Of a stretch of 64,000 nucleotides of DNA, positions 1 to 9,964 are shown piece by piece. How positions within the stretch are numbered: the first letter of the stretch is position 1; the number at the start of each line of letters is the position of its first letter. The DNA comes from Candidatus Mycalebacterium zealandia. GTDB lineage: Bacteria; Desulfobacterota_D; UBA1144; Nemesobacterales; Mycalebacteriaceae. A model generated the notes under the pieces. The model had not been told where the DNA came from and did not search any database. It was given only the letters and a program-made list of their open reading frames with translations. Position numbers and translations under genes: made by a program. The stretch covers positions 1,018,458 to 1,082,457 of the forward strand of contig CP046180.1 of the NCBI GenBank assembly GCA_014075295.1, read 5' to 3'.

Positions 1-40
1 CATTGAAAATCTTCTTCATTCTCGGCTGTGGAGCGCTCAT
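1..40 (-). CDS. rplE: 50S ribosomal protein L5 (uL5), N-terminal fragment
   Basis: Only the first 13 codons lie in the window (MSAPQPRMKKIFN...), the rest is beyond base 1. The start ATG overlaps the rplX stop by one base (TGATG). A second in-frame ATG directly upstream (41-43) could serve instead. The identity rests on position: rplE follows rplX in the spc part of the ribosomal operon in almost all bacteria. The N-terminus itself is not distinctive, so this is an inference from gene order. Confidence 0.6.
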   Translation of the reverse strand, partial: MSAPQPRMKKIFN

Positions 41-363
41 CATATCTGTTTTCCCGTTTTGCGATTCACGCGGAGTTTTTTACCTTTTTCATCGATCTTA
101 TAACCCGTTCTGATGGGAGACGATTCTTTGGAATCATAAAGCATCAGGTTTGATATGTGGAGGCTGGCCTCTTTGTCAATAATTCCGCCTGACGGATTTT
201 TCTGGTTCGGGCGCACATTGCGTTTTACCATGTTGAGTTTTTCCACAATAGCCCTGCCCCTGTCGACAACTATCTTTGACACGGTGCCCTGCTTGCCTTT
301 CTCTTTTCCGGCAAGCACGATGACTTCATCGCCCTTCTTAATGTGAAATTTCGCCGTGCCCAC
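40..363 (-). CDS. rplX: 50S ribosomal protein L24 (uL24)
   Basis: 107 residues, normal length for L24. It binds the 5' end of 23S rRNA and starts assembly of the large subunit. The N-terminal KOW motif is clear (IKKGDEVIVLAGKEKGKQG, residues 8-26), followed by the conserved VEKLNMVKRNVRP stretch. It sits between rplN and rplE. Its start immediately follows the rplN stop, so translation is probably coupled. Confidence 0.96.
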   Translation of the reverse strand: MGTAKFHIKKGDEVIVLAGKEKGKQGTVSKIVVDRGRAIVEKLNMVKRNVRPNQKNPSGGIIDKEASLHISNLMLYDSKESSPIRTGYKIDEKGKKLRVNRKTGKQI

Positions 364-732
364 TTAAACAACCTCCGGAGCAAGCGAGATAATCTTCATA
401 AACCCTTTAAATCTCAACTCTCTGGCGATGGGCCCGAAAACTCTGGTTCCTATGGGTCCGCCGTCTTTGTCAATAATCACCGCAGCGTTGTTGTCAAAAC
501 GGACATAGGTGCCGTCCGGCCTTCTGCTTTCTTTCTTGACGCGCACAACAACCGCCTTGCAGACCTCGCCCTTGGAAACTCTGGAATTCGGCATCGCATC
601 TTTTACAGACACGACTATTTCATCTCCGAGGCGCGCGTATCTTCTTCTGGAACCCTTGAGAACTTTTATGCAGTAAAGCCTTTTCGCGCCGGTATTGTCC
701 GCCGATTCAAGAAATGAACTTGACTGAATCAT
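364..732 (-). CDS. rplN: 50S ribosomal protein L14 (uL14)
   Basis: 122 residues, exactly the family length. L14 sits at the subunit interface and contacts 16S rRNA in bridges B5 and B8. It has the invariant start [17 protein letters not shown] and the core [16 protein letters not shown]. It overlaps the end of rpsQ by four bases and abuts rplX. Nothing unusual was seen. Confidence 0.97.
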   Translation of the reverse strand: MIQSSSFLESADNTGAKRLYCIKVLKGSRRRYARLGDEIVVSVKDAMPNSRVSKGEVCKAVVVRVKKESRRPDGTYVRFDNNAAVIIDKDGGPIGTRVFGPIARELRFKGFMKIISLAPEVV

Positions 733-1028
733 TGCCCGGCACCATCCCCCGCGCCAACCGGACGCGATTTTTCAACTATCTTCCCAACCCGCCATCTTTT
801 GGTCTTGCTGACGGGTTTGGACTCGTATATCAAGGCCTTGTCGCCGACTTCACACTGGTTGTTGCCGTCGTGAACAACATAGCGCACTCTCTTCTTGATT
901 GACCTGTTGTAAACAAGGTGCTTTTTGATGGTTACCACGTCCACAATGGCGGTTTTGTCGCCGTTTGTCCGCACAACGGTTCCCGTAAGCGAAGTGAAAC
1001 GCCCTCTTTTCTTATTTTTTTCAGCCAT
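729..1028 (-). CDS. rpsQ: 30S ribosomal protein S17 (uS17)
   Basis: 99 residues. S17 is a primary 16S rRNA binder in the 5' domain of the small subunit. The core [18 protein letters not shown] (residues 14-31) and the later [18 protein letters not shown] are typical OB-fold S17 signatures. A short Gly/Ala/Asp-rich C-terminal tail (about 12 residues) makes it slightly longer than E. coli S17. It overlaps rpmC by 8 bases and rplN by 4. Confidence 0.96.
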   Translation of the reverse strand: MAEKNKKRGRFTSLTGTVVRTNGDKTAIVDVVTIKKHLVYNRSIKKRVRYVVHDGNNQCEVGDKALIYESKPVSKTKRWRVGKIVEKSRPVGAGDGAGQ

Positions 1029-1251
1029 TTTCTTCCTTCACACTTTCCTGTCCACTATTTCTCTTAAGCTCCGCTCTAACCGTTTTTATCCTTGCTATGT
1101 CCCTTCTCAACAGTTTGATTTGTGCGAAAGCATTGTTCTGCTTTGTCACAACCTGCATGCGGAGATTGAAAAGAGAAGTCGTCAGCTCACGCTCTTTCTT
1201 ATTGAGGTCGCCAGCCGTTAACTCCCTGAGTTTATCGGGTTTTTCAGCCAT
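1021..1251 (-). CDS. rpmC: 50S ribosomal protein L29 (uL29)
   Basis: 76 residues, two long helices. The conserved ELRELT-like start (KLRELTAGDLNKKERELTTS) and the LLRRDIARIKTVRAE helix identify L29, which sits at the peptide exit tunnel and helps dock signal recognition particle and trigger factor. An acidic tail ([10 protein letters not shown]) extends the C-terminus. Its ATG overlaps the rplP stop by one base (TAATG). Confidence 0.95.
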   Translation of the reverse strand: MAEKPDKLRELTAGDLNKKERELTTSLFNLRMQVVTKQNNAFAQIKLLRRDIARIKTVRAELKRNSGQESVKEENG

Positions 1252-1670
1252 TATACAACCTCTTCGCTCCGTTCAACCGTGCGCGTTTTTACCGGAAGTT
1301 TGTGAGCCGCCAACCTGAACGCCTCCTTTGCAAGCGCGACTGGAACACCGCTGAGTTCATAAAGCATCTGCCCGCGCCGAATTGGAGCCACGTATTCGGA
1401 AACATCACCCTTTCCTTTTCCCATTCTTGTTTCAGCGGGCTTTTTTGTCAGAGGCTTGTCGGGGAAAATCCGTATCCACAACTTCGCGCCCCTTTTGACG
1501 TAACGCGTTATGGCAATCCTGGCAGCTTCTATCTGCCGCGAAGTAAGGCGCCCGTTCTCAAGAGTCTGAAGACCGAACTGACCAAAATCTATGTCGGTCC
1601 CTCTGGTTGCCGCCCCGCGTATGCGCCCTTTGCGCATCTTGCGGTATTTTGTTTTTTTAGGCTGTAACAT
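1251..1670 (-). CDS. rplP: 50S ribosomal protein L16 (uL16)
   Basis: 139 residues, the usual length. L16 is placed near the peptidyl transferase centre and contacts the elbow of A-site tRNA. The start [19 protein letters not shown] is canonical, as is [16 protein letters not shown]. Its first 14 bases overlap the end of rpsC. The overlap is real because both the N-terminus of L16 and the C-terminus of S3 are conserved there. Confidence 0.97.
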   Translation of the reverse strand: MLQPKKTKYRKMRKGRIRGAATRGTDIDFGQFGLQTLENGRLTSRQIEAARIAITRYVKRGAKLWIRIFPDKPLTKKPAETRMGKGKGDVSEYVAPIRRGQMLYELSGVPVALAKEAFRLAAHKLPVKTRTVERSEEVV

Positions 1671-2331
1671 CTTCGCCTCTTTGTTCGGAAGAGGTTCTCT
1701 TCTCTATGATTTCCCCTTTAAAAATCCAAGTTTTTATTCCGATAATTCCGTATTTTGTTTTTGCCTCGGCAAAACCGTAGTCAATGTCGGCTCTGAGTTT
1801 TGTAAGCGGAACACCGCCTTCCTTATACCACTCTCTCCTCGCTATCTCCGCGCCGGCAAGCCGCCCCGAAACCATTATTTTTATTCCAAGCGCGCCCGTC
1901 CTCATCGCCGATGAAATCGCCTGTTTCATCGCTCTTTTGTAAGCGACCCTGCGCTCTATCTGCAAAGCGACGTTTTCTGCGACCATTTGAGCGTCCGTCT
2001 CCGACCTGCGCACCTCTTTGATGTCCACAACCATTTCCTTGCCCGTGCGCTCCTGCAACTCCCTTCTAATCCTTTCTATTTCCTGCCCGCTGCGTCCTAT
2101 GATAATTCCGGGTCTGAGAGCGTGTATGACGACTTTTATCTTTTTCTGAACAACGCGCTCTATCTCAATTCTGGAAATGCCCGCCTGATAGAAGTCCTTT
2201 TTCAAGAACCTTCTTATCCTGATGTCCTCGTTGAGCATGTCAGTGAAGGATCTCTTCTCCGCATACCACTTGGAGTCCCAAGTCTTTGTTATGCCTATTC
2301 TCAAACCTATCGGGTTTACTTTCTGTCCCAT
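1657..2331 (-). CDS. rpsC: 30S ribosomal protein S3 (uS3)
   Basis: 224 residues from the conserved [13 protein letters not shown] start. An upstream ATG at 2352 would add seven residues but lies within rplV and has no homologous counterpart. The GGAAGGGA just upstream of 2331 is a good ribosome binding site. The type II KH domain carries [14 protein letters not shown] (about residues 73-86), and the C-terminal domain has [14 protein letters not shown]3 lines the mRNA entry channel and has helicase activity with S4 and S5. One base separates it from the rplV stop. Confidence 0.97.
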   Translation of the reverse strand: MGQKVNPIGLRIGITKTWDSKWYAEKRSFTDMLNEDIRIRRFLKKDFYQAGISRIEIERVVQKKIKVVIHALRPGIIIGRSGQEIERIRRELQERTGKEMVVDIKEVRRSETDAQMVAENVALQIERRVAYKRAMKQAISSAMRTGALGIKIMVSGRLAGAEIARREWYKEGGVPLTKLRADIDYGFAEAKTKYGIIGIKTWIFKGEIIEKRTSSEQRGEDVTA

Positions 2332-2332
2332 G

Positions 2333-2671
2333 CTACATTCCCTTCCTTTCAAGCACTATCGTTACGTGGCTTGTTTTTCTCTTTCTCTGAAACGCGCGCC
2401 CCATGGCTCTGGCTTTGAACCTTTTAAGAACAGGTCCCTCGTCCGCATAAGTCTCTTTGATGTAGAGCTCTTCGGGCTCTGAATACCCTTTCTCGGACGC
2501 ATTGGCGACCGCAGATTTGAGCAAATCGGCAAGAACAAGAGACACTCTCTTGCGCGTGAGATGCAACACTGAAAATGCCTCTTCCACATTTTTGCCTCTT
2601 ATAAGGGCAAGAACAAGGCGAACCTTATCGGGCGACATTCTGTAGTATTTAAGAATGGATTTTGAAACCAT
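2333..2671 (-). CDS. rplV: 50S ribosomal protein L22 (uL22)
   Basis: 112 residues. L22 reaches all domains of 23S rRNA, and its beta-hairpin lines the exit tunnel. RMSPDKVRLVLALIRGKNVEEA (first part) is the family signature, and the extended hairpin with AMGRAFQRKRKTSH marks the tunnel loop. No insertion of the sort that gives macrolide resistance is evident by eye. It lies between rpsS and rpsC in the standard order. Confidence 0.96.
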   Translation of the reverse strand: MVSKSILKYYRMSPDKVRLVLALIRGKNVEEAFSVLHLTRKRVSLVLADLLKSAVANASEKGYSEPEELYIKETYADEGPVLKRFKARAMGRAFQRKRKTSHVTIVLERKGM

Positions 2672-2689
2672 TTGAAAAACTCTCCGCTC

Positions 2690-2977
2690 TTATTTGCCCA
2701 CCTTTGACTTTTTGTCGCCGCCAGCATGGCTGTTGAAATTCCTTGTTGGCGAAAATTCACCGAGTTTGTGCCCTATCATGTGCTCATTAACGGAAACGGG
2801 AATAAACCTTTTCCCGTTGTGAACGGCGATTGTAAGCCCTATCATTTCGGGTATTACCATTGATGACCGCGACCATGTTTTAATGAAAACATCGCCTTGC
2901 GGCTGATTCTTCGCCGCTACCACTTTTTTGAGAAGTTTCTCGTGAATATAGGGTTGTTTTTGTAATTTTTGCGCCAT
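2690..2977 (-). CDS. rpsS: 30S ribosomal protein S19 (uS19)
   Basis: 95 residues from ATG 2977, five bases after the rplB stop. A longer reading back to 3079 would run inside rplB and is rejected. The core [21 protein letters not shown] and [16 protein letters not shown] is typical of S19, which with S13 forms the head of the 30S subunit and touches the 50S in bridge B1a. The first residues ([19 protein letters not shown]) differ from the usual MPRSLKKGPF but keep the same length. Confidence 0.95.
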   Translation of the reverse strand: MAQKLQKQPYIHEKLLKKVVAAKNQPQGDVFIKTWSRSSMVIPEMIGLTIAVHNGKRFIPVSVNEHMIGHKLGEFSPTRNFNSHAGGDKKSKVGK

Positions 2978-2982
2978 TGTCT

Positions 2983-3825
2983 TTAATCCATTCCGTATCC
3001 AACCCTTCTGGGTTTGACGATATATTTGTCCGTCCGCTTGTTTTTCCGCGTTTTGTATCCGATTGTTATCCAGCCCCACGGAGAAACGGGATGCGGATTC
3101 CCTTTAGAGGCTTTTCCCTCTCCACCGCCGTGCGGGTGGTCAACAGGGTTCATTGCCACACCTCTGACTGTCGGTCTGCGGCGTCTATGGCGGTTTCTTC
3201 CGGCTTTTCCTATAGACACAAGTTCATGCTCTGAGTTACCCACTTTTCCGACTGTCGCCATGCATTCAAGGCTGAGCATTCTTATCTCGCCGGACGGAAG
3301 TTTCAAAAGCGCGCGGTTTCCCTCTTTCGCAGTAATCTGGACCGAACTCCCCGCCGAGCGGGCAATTTTTCCGCCGCCGCCGGGGCGAAGCTCAACGTTG
3401 TGAACAAAAACACCGGTCGGAATGTCTTTGAGTTTCAGCGAGTTGCCGACCGAAACCTCAGGCTCTCCACCAGAAAAAACCGTGTCTCCGACGGAAATCC
3501 CGTCGCACGCTATGATGTATCTCTTCTCTCCGTCCGCGTAGTTCAAAAGTGCTATTCTCGCAGACCTGTAAGGATCGTACTCTATCGAGGCAACATTTGC
3601 GGGAACCCCGACTTTGTTGCGTTTGAAATCCACAACCCTGTAACGCCTCTTGTGTCCGCCGCCGCGAGTGTAGACTGAGATTCTGCCTCCACCCCCTCTT
3701 CCCGCCTTGTTCGGAATTGAAGAAACAAGGGGTTTGTGCGGAACGGACGAGGTAAGTTCGGTGAAATCTTCACCTGTCCTGAAACGCGTGCCCGGAGATG
3801 TCGGATTAAACTTTCTTATTCCCAT
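2983..3825 (-). CDS. rplB: 50S ribosomal protein L2 (uL2)
   Basis: 280 residues, normal. L2 binds domain IV of 23S rRNA and is needed for subunit joining and peptidyl transfer. Landmarks are [11 protein letters not shown] at the start, [13 protein letters not shown] mid-protein, and the near-invariant [17 protein letters not shown] (about residues 222-238), which holds the functionally critical histidine (HPHGGGEG). The C-terminus has [13 protein letters not shown]. Its ATG overlaps the rplW stop. Confidence 0.98.
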   Translation of the reverse strand: MGIRKFNPTSPGTRFRTGEDFTELTSSVPHKPLVSSIPNKAGRGGGGRISVYTRGGGHKRRYRVVDFKRNKVGVPANVASIEYDPYRSARIALLNYADGEKRYIIACDGISVGDTVFSGGEPEVSVGNSLKLKDIPTGVFVHNVELRPGGGGKIARSAGSSVQITAKEGNRALLKLPSGEIRMLSLECMATVGKVGNSEHELVSIGKAGRNRHRRRRPTVRGVAMNPVDHPHGGGEGKASKGNPHPVSPWGWITIGYKTRKNKRTDKYIVKPRRVGYGMD

Positions 3826-4112
3826 TACGTGCCCTCGAATATATCTATGGTTCCCTCAACAACCTTCACATACGCCTTCTTGTAGCCGGACTTTCTGCCT
3901 GAAACACGCCCGCCTCTTTTAACGGTTTTACCCGGCATCAAAGCTGTTCTTACACCTCTTACTTTCACCCCAAAAGCCTTCTCAACTGAATCTTTTATCT
4001 GGTGTTTTTTGGATTTTTCATCAACCGAAAAAACATACCAGCCCTTTTCGCGCAGAGAAAAACTCTTCTCCGTGACAAGCGGGGCTTGAATAATTTTGTG
4101 CGGACTACTCAA
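3825..4112 (-). CDS. rplW: 50S ribosomal protein L23 (uL23)
   Basis: 95 residues. L23 sits at the exit of the peptide tunnel and docks trigger factor and signal recognition particle. [14 protein letters not shown] (residues 7-20) is the N-terminal signature, and [13 protein letters not shown] lies in the C-terminal half. The acidic residue that contacts trigger factor is plausibly in the [13 protein letters not shown] segment. It overlaps rplD by four bases. Confidence 0.96.
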   Translation of the reverse strand: MSSPHKIIQAPLVTEKSFSLREKGWYVFSVDEKSKKHQIKDSVEKAFGVKVRGVRTALMPGKTVKRGGRVSGRKSGYKKAYVKVVEGTIDIFEGT

Positions 4113-4738
4113 TGCGAAAGAGCCTCCTGGACGGACTTGACCGCTTCAACGGTCATAATCAAACTCTCAAATCCCAAAGTGTCATAAACATTGACGCCTT
4201 TGTCGGCCAGCATTTTGACGCCCGGAATGTTGTTCGCGGACTTCGCGAAGTTTTCCCAGCCACTGTTCGGAACGTCAATAAAAAGCGCGCTTGAAACGCC
4301 GAAAGCACTCATTATTTCGGTAACCCGTTTTGTCTTAATCTCCGGCAACTCAAAATCTTGCACAACCGTAATAGCCCCGTCGCGGAACTTTGCAGAAAGC
4401 GCCGATTTGAGCGCCTGCTTTCTGACCTTGCGGGGAACCTTGAATGACCAGTCTTTAGGTTTCGGACCGAAGGTCACACCGCCTTTTTTCCATATGGGCG
4501 ACCTTATTGAACCGTGCCGGGCCCGCCCCGTGTGCTTCTGCTTCCACGGCTTGATGCCGCCGCCCCGGACTTCTCCACGCGTTTTTGTTGAGGCGGTGCC
4601 GCTTCTCGCCGAAGCGCGCTGCCACTTCACAACAAACTGCATCAGGTCTTCCCTTATTGGAGATTCAAATACCTCGTCTCTCAAATCAAGGGTGTCAACC
4701 TGCTTTTTGTTCATGTCATAGACTTCAACTGTCGGCAA
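4109..4738 (-). CDS. rplD: 50S ribosomal protein L4 (uL4)
   Basis: 209 residues. L4 has a globular domain plus an extended loop in the exit tunnel; in E. coli it also represses its own S10 operon. The tunnel loop GGGIKPWKQKHTGRARHG (about residues 58-75) is clear, with RSPIWKKGGVTFGP after it. The rplC stop lies within the first codons (14-base overlap). No S10-type attenuator leader can be expected here, because rpsJ directly follows tuf. Confidence 0.97.
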   Translation of the reverse strand: MPTVEVYDMNKKQVDTLDLRDEVFESPIREDLMQFVVKWQRASARSGTASTKTRGEVRGGGIKPWKQKHTGRARHGSIRSPIWKKGGVTFGPKPKDWSFKVPRKVRKQALKSALSAKFRDGAITVVQDFELPEIKTKRVTEIMSAFGVSSALFIDVPNSGWENFAKSANNIPGVKMLADKGVNVYDTLGFESLIMTVEAVKSVQEALSH

Positions 4739-5369
4739 CTTGACTGCCTCCCTTCACTGAATGTCTTATAAATATTCCCGAACCCCGGTGCCCCGGAACC
4801 GAACCTTTAACGACAACGAGGTTTTTTTCCATATCCACCGAAACAACCTTCAGCCCCTGAGAGGTGACTCCCGTCCCTCCCGACCTTCCAGCCATTTTGA
4901 TTCCTTTCCACACGCGCGCCGGATAGGACGCCTGACCGATTGAGCCGGGCCTGCGGTGCGCCTTGCCGCCGTGCGAAGCGGCCTGACCGGCAAAGCCGTG
5001 CCTTTTCATCACGCCCGTAAAACCCTTGCCCTTTGATGAACCTATCACGTCAACCTTGTCTCCCTCTTTAAACATCATCCCGGCGGTAAAAATTTCTCCG
5101 GGTTTCACTTCTCCGTCATCGCAACTGACTTCAACTATCCTCTTCATCGCGGGAAGCCCTGCGGGAGAACAATGACCTGTTGCCGCCTTATTAGCGGAAA
5201 AATCCTCTTCAAATCCAATTTGAACCGAGCAATAGCCGTCGTTCTCTTCGGTCTTTTTCTGAATCACATAGCACGGGCCCACTTCAAGCACGGTAACGGG
5301 AACAAGCACTGAACCGTCCTTAAACATCTGCGTCATCGCCACTTTTTTACCTGTAAGTCCACCTATCAT
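4725..5369 (-). CDS. rplC: 50S ribosomal protein L3 (uL3)
   Basis: 214 residues. L3 nucleates 50S assembly and approaches the peptidyl transferase centre. GLTGKKVAMTQMFKDG is the N-terminal signature. GSSKGKGFTGVMKRHGF and the conserved glutamine region GQASYPARVWKG (the site methylated by PrmB in enterobacteria lies nearby) follow. It overlaps rplD and is 14 bases after rpsJ. Confidence 0.97.
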   Translation of the reverse strand: MIGGLTGKKVAMTQMFKDGSVLVPVTVLEVGPCYVIQKKTEENDGYCSVQIGFEEDFSANKAATGHCSPAGLPAMKRIVEVSCDDGEVKPGEIFTAGMMFKEGDKVDVIGSSKGKGFTGVMKRHGFAGQAASHGGKAHRRPGSIGQASYPARVWKGIKMAGRSGGTGVTSQGLKVVSVDMEKNLVVVKGSVPGHRGSGIFIRHSVKGGSQVADS

Positions 5370-5383
5370 TGTCGTCTATCCCG

Positions 5384-5701
5384 TCATGTGAGCTTAATGT
5401 CATCAACATCAACGCCGGAAGCCAAATCCAGCTTCATAAGTTCGTCAACCGTCTGGTGGGTCGGCTCAAGTATGTAAACAACCCTTTTGTGAGTCCTTAT
5501 CTCAAAATGCTCCCTTGAGTTTTTATTCACATGGGGAGACCTGAGAACGCAAATTCTGCGAATGAGCGTGGGCAGAGGAAAGGGTCCCGAAATTCTCGCG
5601 CCCGTTCTCTTCGCCGTGTCGGCTATATCAAAAGCCGATTTGTCAATAAGCCGATGATCAAACGACTTAAGTTTTATTCTTATTTTTGAAGCAAGACTCA
5701 T
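5384..5701 (-). CDS. rpsJ: 30S ribosomal protein S10 (uS10)
   Basis: 105 residues. S10 (NusE) is part of the 30S head and also partners NusB in antitermination. [15 protein letters not shown] and ISGPFPLPT with the [17 protein letters not shown] loop are diagnostic. It starts five bases after the tuf stop, so the str and S10 groups are fused into one transcription unit here. Confidence 0.97.
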   Translation of the reverse strand: MSLASKIRIKLKSFDHRLIDKSAFDIADTAKRTGARISGPFPLPTLIRRICVLRSPHVNKNSREHFEIRTHKRVVYILEPTHQTVDELMKLDLASGVDVDDIKLT

Positions 5702-5706
5702 GACTA

Positions 5707-6882
5707 CTACTCAATAATTCCAGTAACGACGCCGGCGCCGACAGTTTTGCCTCCCTCCCTTATGGCGAAACGCAACTGCTCCTCCATCGCCACAGGCGCT
5801 ATTAACTCAACTTCCACATTTACACTGTCACCCGGCATCACCATCTCAACACCATCGGGCAACTTCACCGAACCCGTTACATCCGTCGTCCGTAAATAAA
5901 ACTGAGGCCTGTAACCCGGAAAAAACGGAGTGTGCCTTCCACCCTCCTCCTTCTTCAACACGTACACCTCGGCGGAAAACTTCTTGTGAGGCATAATGCT
6001 GCCCACTGCCGACAACACCTGCCCTCTCTCAACAGTCTCCTTGTCCACGCCGCGCAACAACACCCCAACGTTGTCACCCGCAACCGCATCGTCCAGTATC
6101 TTGCGGAACATCTCAAGACTCGTCGCAACCGTCTTAACCGTCTCCTTGAATCCCACAATCTCCACCTCGTCACCCGCGTTTATCTTGCCCCTCTCCACTC
6201 TGCCCGTAACAACCGTGCCTCTGCCCGATATAGTGAAAACATCCTCAACAGCCATAATGAACGGCTTGTCAACCTCTCTCACGGGCTCAGGTACATAACT
6301 GTCCACCGCACTCATCAACTCTTTAATCTGAGCCGCAGAGTCTCCGTCCCCCTCAAGGGCCTTGAGCGCGCTTACCTTCACTATCGGTATGTCGTCCCCG
6401 GGAAACTTGTACTCATTCAGCAAATCCCGTATCTCAAGCTCAACCAAATCCAAAAGCTCAGGGTCGTCCAGCATGTCAACCTTGTTCAACGCAACCACTA
6501 TCGACGGAACCCCCACCTGACGCGCCAACAGGATGTGCTCCCGCGTCTGAGGCATAGGACCATCCGGCGCGCTTACAACCAGTATCGCACCGTCCATCTG
6601 CGCAGCCCCCGTTATCATGTTCTTCACATAGTCCGCGTGACCGGGACAGTCAACATGCGCGTAGTGCCGTGACTCCGTCTCGTACTCAACATGCGATATG
6701 TTTATCGTTATCCCCCTGTCCTTCTCCTCAGGAGACTTGTCTATGTCCCCAAACTCCACAAACTCCGCCTTGTCCAATACCTTCGTTATCGCAGCCGTAA
6801 GGGTCGTCTTGCCATGATCAACATGACCTATCGTCCCTATATTTAAATGTGGCTTGCCCCTCTCAAACTTCTCTTTAGACAT
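5707..6882 (-). CDS. tuf: Translation elongation factor Tu
   Basis: 391 residues, slightly shorter than the usual 394-400. EF-Tu brings aminoacyl-tRNA to the A site. GTPase motifs: GHVDHGKT (19-26), switch I with [10 protein letters not shown] (52-61), DCPGH (78-82), NKVD (133-136) and VSAL for G5. Domains II and III follow, with the GGRHTPFF loop. It has a strong ribosome binding site (GAGGAGGT) after fusA. Only one tuf copy is in this window; the opposite strand of tuf has long open frames that are codon-bias shadows. Confidence 0.97.
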   Translation of the reverse strand: MSKEKFERGKPHLNIGTIGHVDHGKTTLTAAITKVLDKAEFVEFGDIDKSPEEKDRGITINISHVEYETESRHYAHVDCPGHADYVKNMITGAAQMDGAILVVSAPDGPMPQTREHILLARQVGVPSIVVALNKVDMLDDPELLDLVELEIRDLLNEYKFPGDDIPIVKVSALKALEGDGDSAAQIKELMSAVDSYVPEPVREVDKPFIMAVEDVFTISGRGTVVTGRVERGKINAGDEVEIVGFKETVKTVATSLEMFRKILDDAVAGDNVGVLLRGVDKETVERGQVLSAVGSIMPHKKFSAEVYVLKKEEGGRHTPFFPGYRPQFYLRTTDVTGSVKLPDGVEMVMPGDSVNVEVELIAPVAMEEQLRFAIREGGKTVGAGVVTGIIE

Positions 6883-6921
6883 CTCTTCTTACCTCCTCAA
6901 AATGCCTGCAAATTCAACATT

Positions 6922-9006
6922 CTAAACATTCTCCGCGGTCGCTCTGAGTTCTTCAACAATATTCTTTGGAAGAACCTCGTAACAGGAAAACTCCATTGTG
7001 AAGGAACCCCTTCCCTCAGTCATCGACCTTAGCTCGGTAGCATATCCGAATACTTCGCCAAGGGGAACATCAGATTTAATAGCCTGCATCGCACCACGCA
7101 TCTCCGTACTTACTATTTTTCCCCTTCTGGAATTCAAATCACCTATGATGTTCCCCGTAAAATCCTCTGGCGCGACAACCTCAAGACTCATAACCGGTTC
7201 AAGGATTGACGGAGAAGCCTTGGAAAAACCGTCTTTGAAAGCCATTGAGCCCGCGATTTTGAAAGCGATTTCAGACGAATCAACCTCGTGGAATGAGCCA
7301 TCGTAAAGAGTAACACGCACATCCACGACCGGATAGCCCAAAACAATGCCGGTTTCCATAACTTCACGAATGCCCTTCTCCACGGCGGGAACATACTCTC
7401 TGGGTATCGCACCGCCCTTGATTTGGTCAACAAACTCAAAGCCCTCGCCCCTTTCAAGAGGGTCAACCTTGATTTTCACATGCCCGTATTGCCCGCGTCC
7501 GCCCGTCTGCCTTATGAATTTGGCTTCAACATCCGATGACCCCAGAATGGTTTCCCTGTAAGCGACCTGCGGTTTGCCCACGCTTGAGTCCACGTTAAAC
7601 TCCCTTGAAAGCCGGTCAACAATAACCTCAAGGTGAAGCTCTCCCATTCCCGATATGACAGTCTGCCCCGTCTCCTCATCGCTTTTAACTCTGAAAGACG
7701 GGTCTTCAAGCGCAAGACGGGAGAGGGAAATTCCGAGTTTTTCCTGATCGGGCTTGGATTTGGGCTCAATCGCAATGGAGATAACCGGGTCGGATATGTT
7801 CAAACTTTCAAGAACAATGGGCTTGTTCAGATCGCAAAGAGTGTCGCCCGTTACGGAGGTTTTCAGCCCCACCGCGGCAACAATTCCTCCCGCGTCTATC
7901 TCCTTGATTTCCTCTCTTTTGTTGGCATGCATTCTCACCAGACGCCCGATTTTTTCTTTCTTATCCTTTGTGGAATTGAGCACGGTGCTGCCGGAAACAA
8001 GTTTTCCGGAATAAACCCTTATATATGTAAGCTGTCCGACAAACGGGTCGTTCATAATCTTGAAAGCGAGCCCTGAGAAAGGCGCGTCCGGGTCGGAAAC
8101 CCTTGAGTCTTCGGAGCCGTCTTCTTTTGTGCCGGAAATCGGGGGAAGGTCAACCGGAGACGGAAGATAGTCAACAACGGCGTCAAGCAGAAGTTGAACC
8201 CCTTTGTTTTTGAAAGCGGAACCGCAAAAAACCGGAATGATTTTAAGCGCGGTGGTCTGTTCTCTTATGACCTTTTTCACAGTGGCCATGTCCACTTCCT
8301 CATCGCTTAGGTACGCCTCCATTATTGAGTCGTCAAAATCTGCCAGCGCTTCAAGCAACTGCTTGCGACCGGCGGTGAACTGCTCCTGATAATCTTCGGG
8401 AATATCCTGCAACTCAAACTTGGCGCCCAAAGATTCACCGTCCCAAACCGCGAGTTTGCAGGAAACAAGGTCAACTATGCCCTTGAATTCCTCACCTTCA
8501 AACCAGGGAATATGCATATAGACGGGACGCGCGTTAAGACGCTCTTCAACCTGTTTGACAACCTTGAAGAAATCCGCGCCGATTCTATCCATTTTGTTTA
8601 CAAAACAGATTCTCGGAACCCCGTAACGGTCCGCCTGTCTCCAGACGGTTTCAGTCTGCGGCTCAACGCCGCCAACGCAGTCAAACACAACAACCGCGCC
8701 GTCAAGCACCTTGAGCGAACGCTCAACCTCAATGGTGAAGTCAACATGGCCCGGGGTGTCAACAATGTTAATTCTGTGGTCGTCCCAGAAACAGGTGGTG
8801 GTCGCCGAAGTGATTGTTATTCCGCGCTCCCTCTCCTGCTCCATCCAGTCCATAGTGGCGGTTCCTTCGTGAACCTCGCCAATTTTGTAGGTCAGACCCG
8901 TGTAGAAAAGAATGCGCTCGGTGGTTGTGGTTTTGCCGGCGTCAATATGGGCTACAATCCCTATATTGCGCACCTTGTCCATGGGGACTTTGATTTCTTC
9001 CGCCAT
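6922..9006 (-). CDS. fusA: Translation elongation factor G
   Basis: 694 residues, full length. EF-G drives translocation and, with RRF, recycling. The G domain shows [19 protein letters not shown] (15-33), DTPGHVDF (about 85-92) and NKMD (about 139-142). Domain IV holds [13 protein letters not shown] and the tip loop. There is no sign of the second, spdG-like paralogue. It sits between rpsG and tuf as in the classical str operon. Confidence 0.97.
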   Translation of the reverse strand: MAEEIKVPMDKVRNIGIVAHIDAGKTTTTERILFYTGLTYKIGEVHEGTATMDWMEQERERGITITSATTTCFWDDHRINIVDTPGHVDFTIEVERSLKVLDGAVVVFDCVGGVEPQTETVWRQADRYGVPRICFVNKMDRIGADFFKVVKQVEERLNARPVYMHIPWFEGEEFKGIVDLVSCKLAVWDGESLGAKFELQDIPEDYQEQFTAGRKQLLEALADFDDSIMEAYLSDEEVDMATVKKVIREQTTALKIIPVFCGSAFKNKGVQLLLDAVVDYLPSPVDLPPISGTKEDGSEDSRVSDPDAPFSGLAFKIMNDPFVGQLTYIRVYSGKLVSGSTVLNSTKDKKEKIGRLVRMHANKREEIKEIDAGGIVAAVGLKTSVTGDTLCDLNKPIVLESLNISDPVISIAIEPKSKPDQEKLGISLSRLALEDPSFRVKSDEETGQTVISGMGELHLEVIVDRLSREFNVDSSVGKPQVAYRETILGSSDVEAKFIRQTGGRGQYGHVKIKVDPLERGEGFEFVDQIKGGAIPREYVPAVEKGIREVMETGIVLGYPVVDVRVTLYDGSFHEVDSSEIAFKIAGSMAFKDGFSKASPSILEPVMSLEVVAPEDFTGNIIGDLNSRRGKIVSTEMRGAMQAIKSDVPLGEVFGYATELRSMTEGRGSFTMEFSCYEVLPKNIVEELRATAENV

Positions 9007-9021
9007 TGCTCGTCCCCGTGA

Positions 9022-9495
9022 TTACCATCTGTAATGGGCAAAAGCTCTGTTGGCTTCCGCCATTTTGTGGGTGTCTTCCCTCTTTTTGATTGCGGTTCCC
9101 CGATTTTGTGAGGCGTCCAGAATTTCCAAAGCAAGTTTTTCGCGCACACCGTGCTCGGTTCTTTTGCGCGCGGCATCAAGCAACCAGCGGATTGCCAGAT
9201 AGTTTCTGCGGACGGGTTTAACTTCCATAGGAACCTGATAGGTGGCTCCGCCGACCCGTCTTGACCTGACTTCAAGAGACGGCTTGATGTTTTCCATAGC
9301 AGAGAAGAAAACCTTTATAGGCTCTTTTGTGTTCGCCTTTTCGGAAAGCAAATCAAGAACACCGTAAAAAATCTGCTCCGCTTTGCTTTTTTTGCCGTCC
9401 AGCATAAGAGAATTGAGAAACTTCGCGACAAAAACATCTCCGAAGCGCGGGTCGGACTCAACTCTGATTTTTGCTGATGAACTCTTTCTGACCAT
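9022..9495 (-). CDS. rpsG: 30S ribosomal protein S7 (uS7)
   Basis: 157 residues from [20 protein letters not shown]. An upstream in-frame ATG (9561) would extend it into rpsL and is rejected. S7 nucleates the 30S head and lines the E site. [20 protein letters not shown] and the [11 protein letters not shown] motif are family signatures, and the C-terminal helix ends [15 protein letters not shown]. It follows rpsL after 10 bases. Confidence 0.97.
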   Translation of the reverse strand: MVRKSSSAKIRVESDPRFGDVFVAKFLNSLMLDGKKSKAEQIFYGVLDLLSEKANTKEPIKVFFSAMENIKPSLEVRSRRVGGATYQVPMEVKPVRRNYLAIRWLLDAARKRTEHGVREKLALEILDASQNRGTAIKKREDTHKMAEANRAFAHYRW

Positions 9496-9505
9496 ATCCC
9501 TTCCC

Positions 9506-9877
9506 CTACTTCGGTTTCTTGCTACCGTATTTTGAGCGCCCTCTGCGTCTGTTCTCAACACCGGTTGTGTCGAGCGAACCTCTGACTATGTGGTATCTAA
9601 CGCCCGGAAGGTCTTTCACTCTGCCGCCTCTGACGAGAACAACCGAGTGCTCCTGCAGAGAATGCCCCTCTCCCGGAATGTATGCGGTTACCTCAATGCC
9701 GTTTGTGAGACGCACCCTTGAGACCTTTCTCATCGCGGAATTCGGCTTCTTCGGCGTGGTGGTATAAACCCTCACGCACACACCCCTTCTCTGCGGGTTG
9801 TTCTGCAATGCGGGCGAGCTGGTTTTAGCAACGGCACGCTTCCGCCCCTTCCTTATAAGTTGATTTGCACTCGGCAT
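9506..9877 (-). CDS. rpsL: 30S ribosomal protein S12 (uS12)
   Basis: 123 residues, same length as the E. coli protein. S12 monitors codon-anticodon pairing in the decoding centre. [12 protein letters not shown] (residues 40-51) and [14 protein letters not shown] (83-96) hold the lysines equivalent to K43 and K88, which are unchanged, so the sequence is of the streptomycin-sensitive type. D89, methylthiolated by RimO in some bacteria, is present. It is the first gene of the long ribosomal operon, with GGCGGAG as ribosome binding site. Confidence 0.97.
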   Translation of the reverse strand: MPSANQLIRKGRKRAVAKTSSPALQNNPQRRGVCVRVYTTTPKKPNSAMRKVSRVRLTNGIEVTAYIPGEGHSLQEHSVVLVRGGRVKDLPGVRYHIVRGSLDTTGVENRRRGRSKYGSKKPK

Positions 9878-9915
9878 TATTTTTTCATCTCCGCCTTCAA
9901 TAAAGCAGACCGCTA

Positions 9916-9944
9916 TATCTATCAGCGAACAAGCGGGTTGTCAA
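9916..9944 (-). promoter_or_regulatory. Sigma-70-type promoter of the str-S10-spc operon
   Basis: On the minus strand TTGACA (9944-9939) is followed after 17 bases by TAGATA (9921-9916). Transcription would begin near 9909, giving a leader of about 32 bases with GGCGGAG before the rpsL ATG (9877). The hexamers and spacing are close to consensus, fitting a heavily transcribed operon. Confidence 0.75.
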
Positions 9945-9964
9945 GAAATACGCGGGAATTGGAC

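Noticed and set aside
5932-6672. A 246-codon open frame on the plus strand opposite tuf, and similar long frames opposite rpsC, rplD, aspS, glmS, era and recG
   Set aside because: They lie antisense to strongly conserved genes, have no domains or ribosome binding sites, and are explained by codon bias of the real gene.
9506-9877. Possible streptomycin-resistance changes in rpsL
   Set aside because: The lysines matching K43 and K88 are both unchanged.
1-9944. The long str-S10-spc gene cluster as an unusual superoperon
   Set aside because: Gene order is the common bacterial one, and merging of str and S10 groups is frequent in many phyla.
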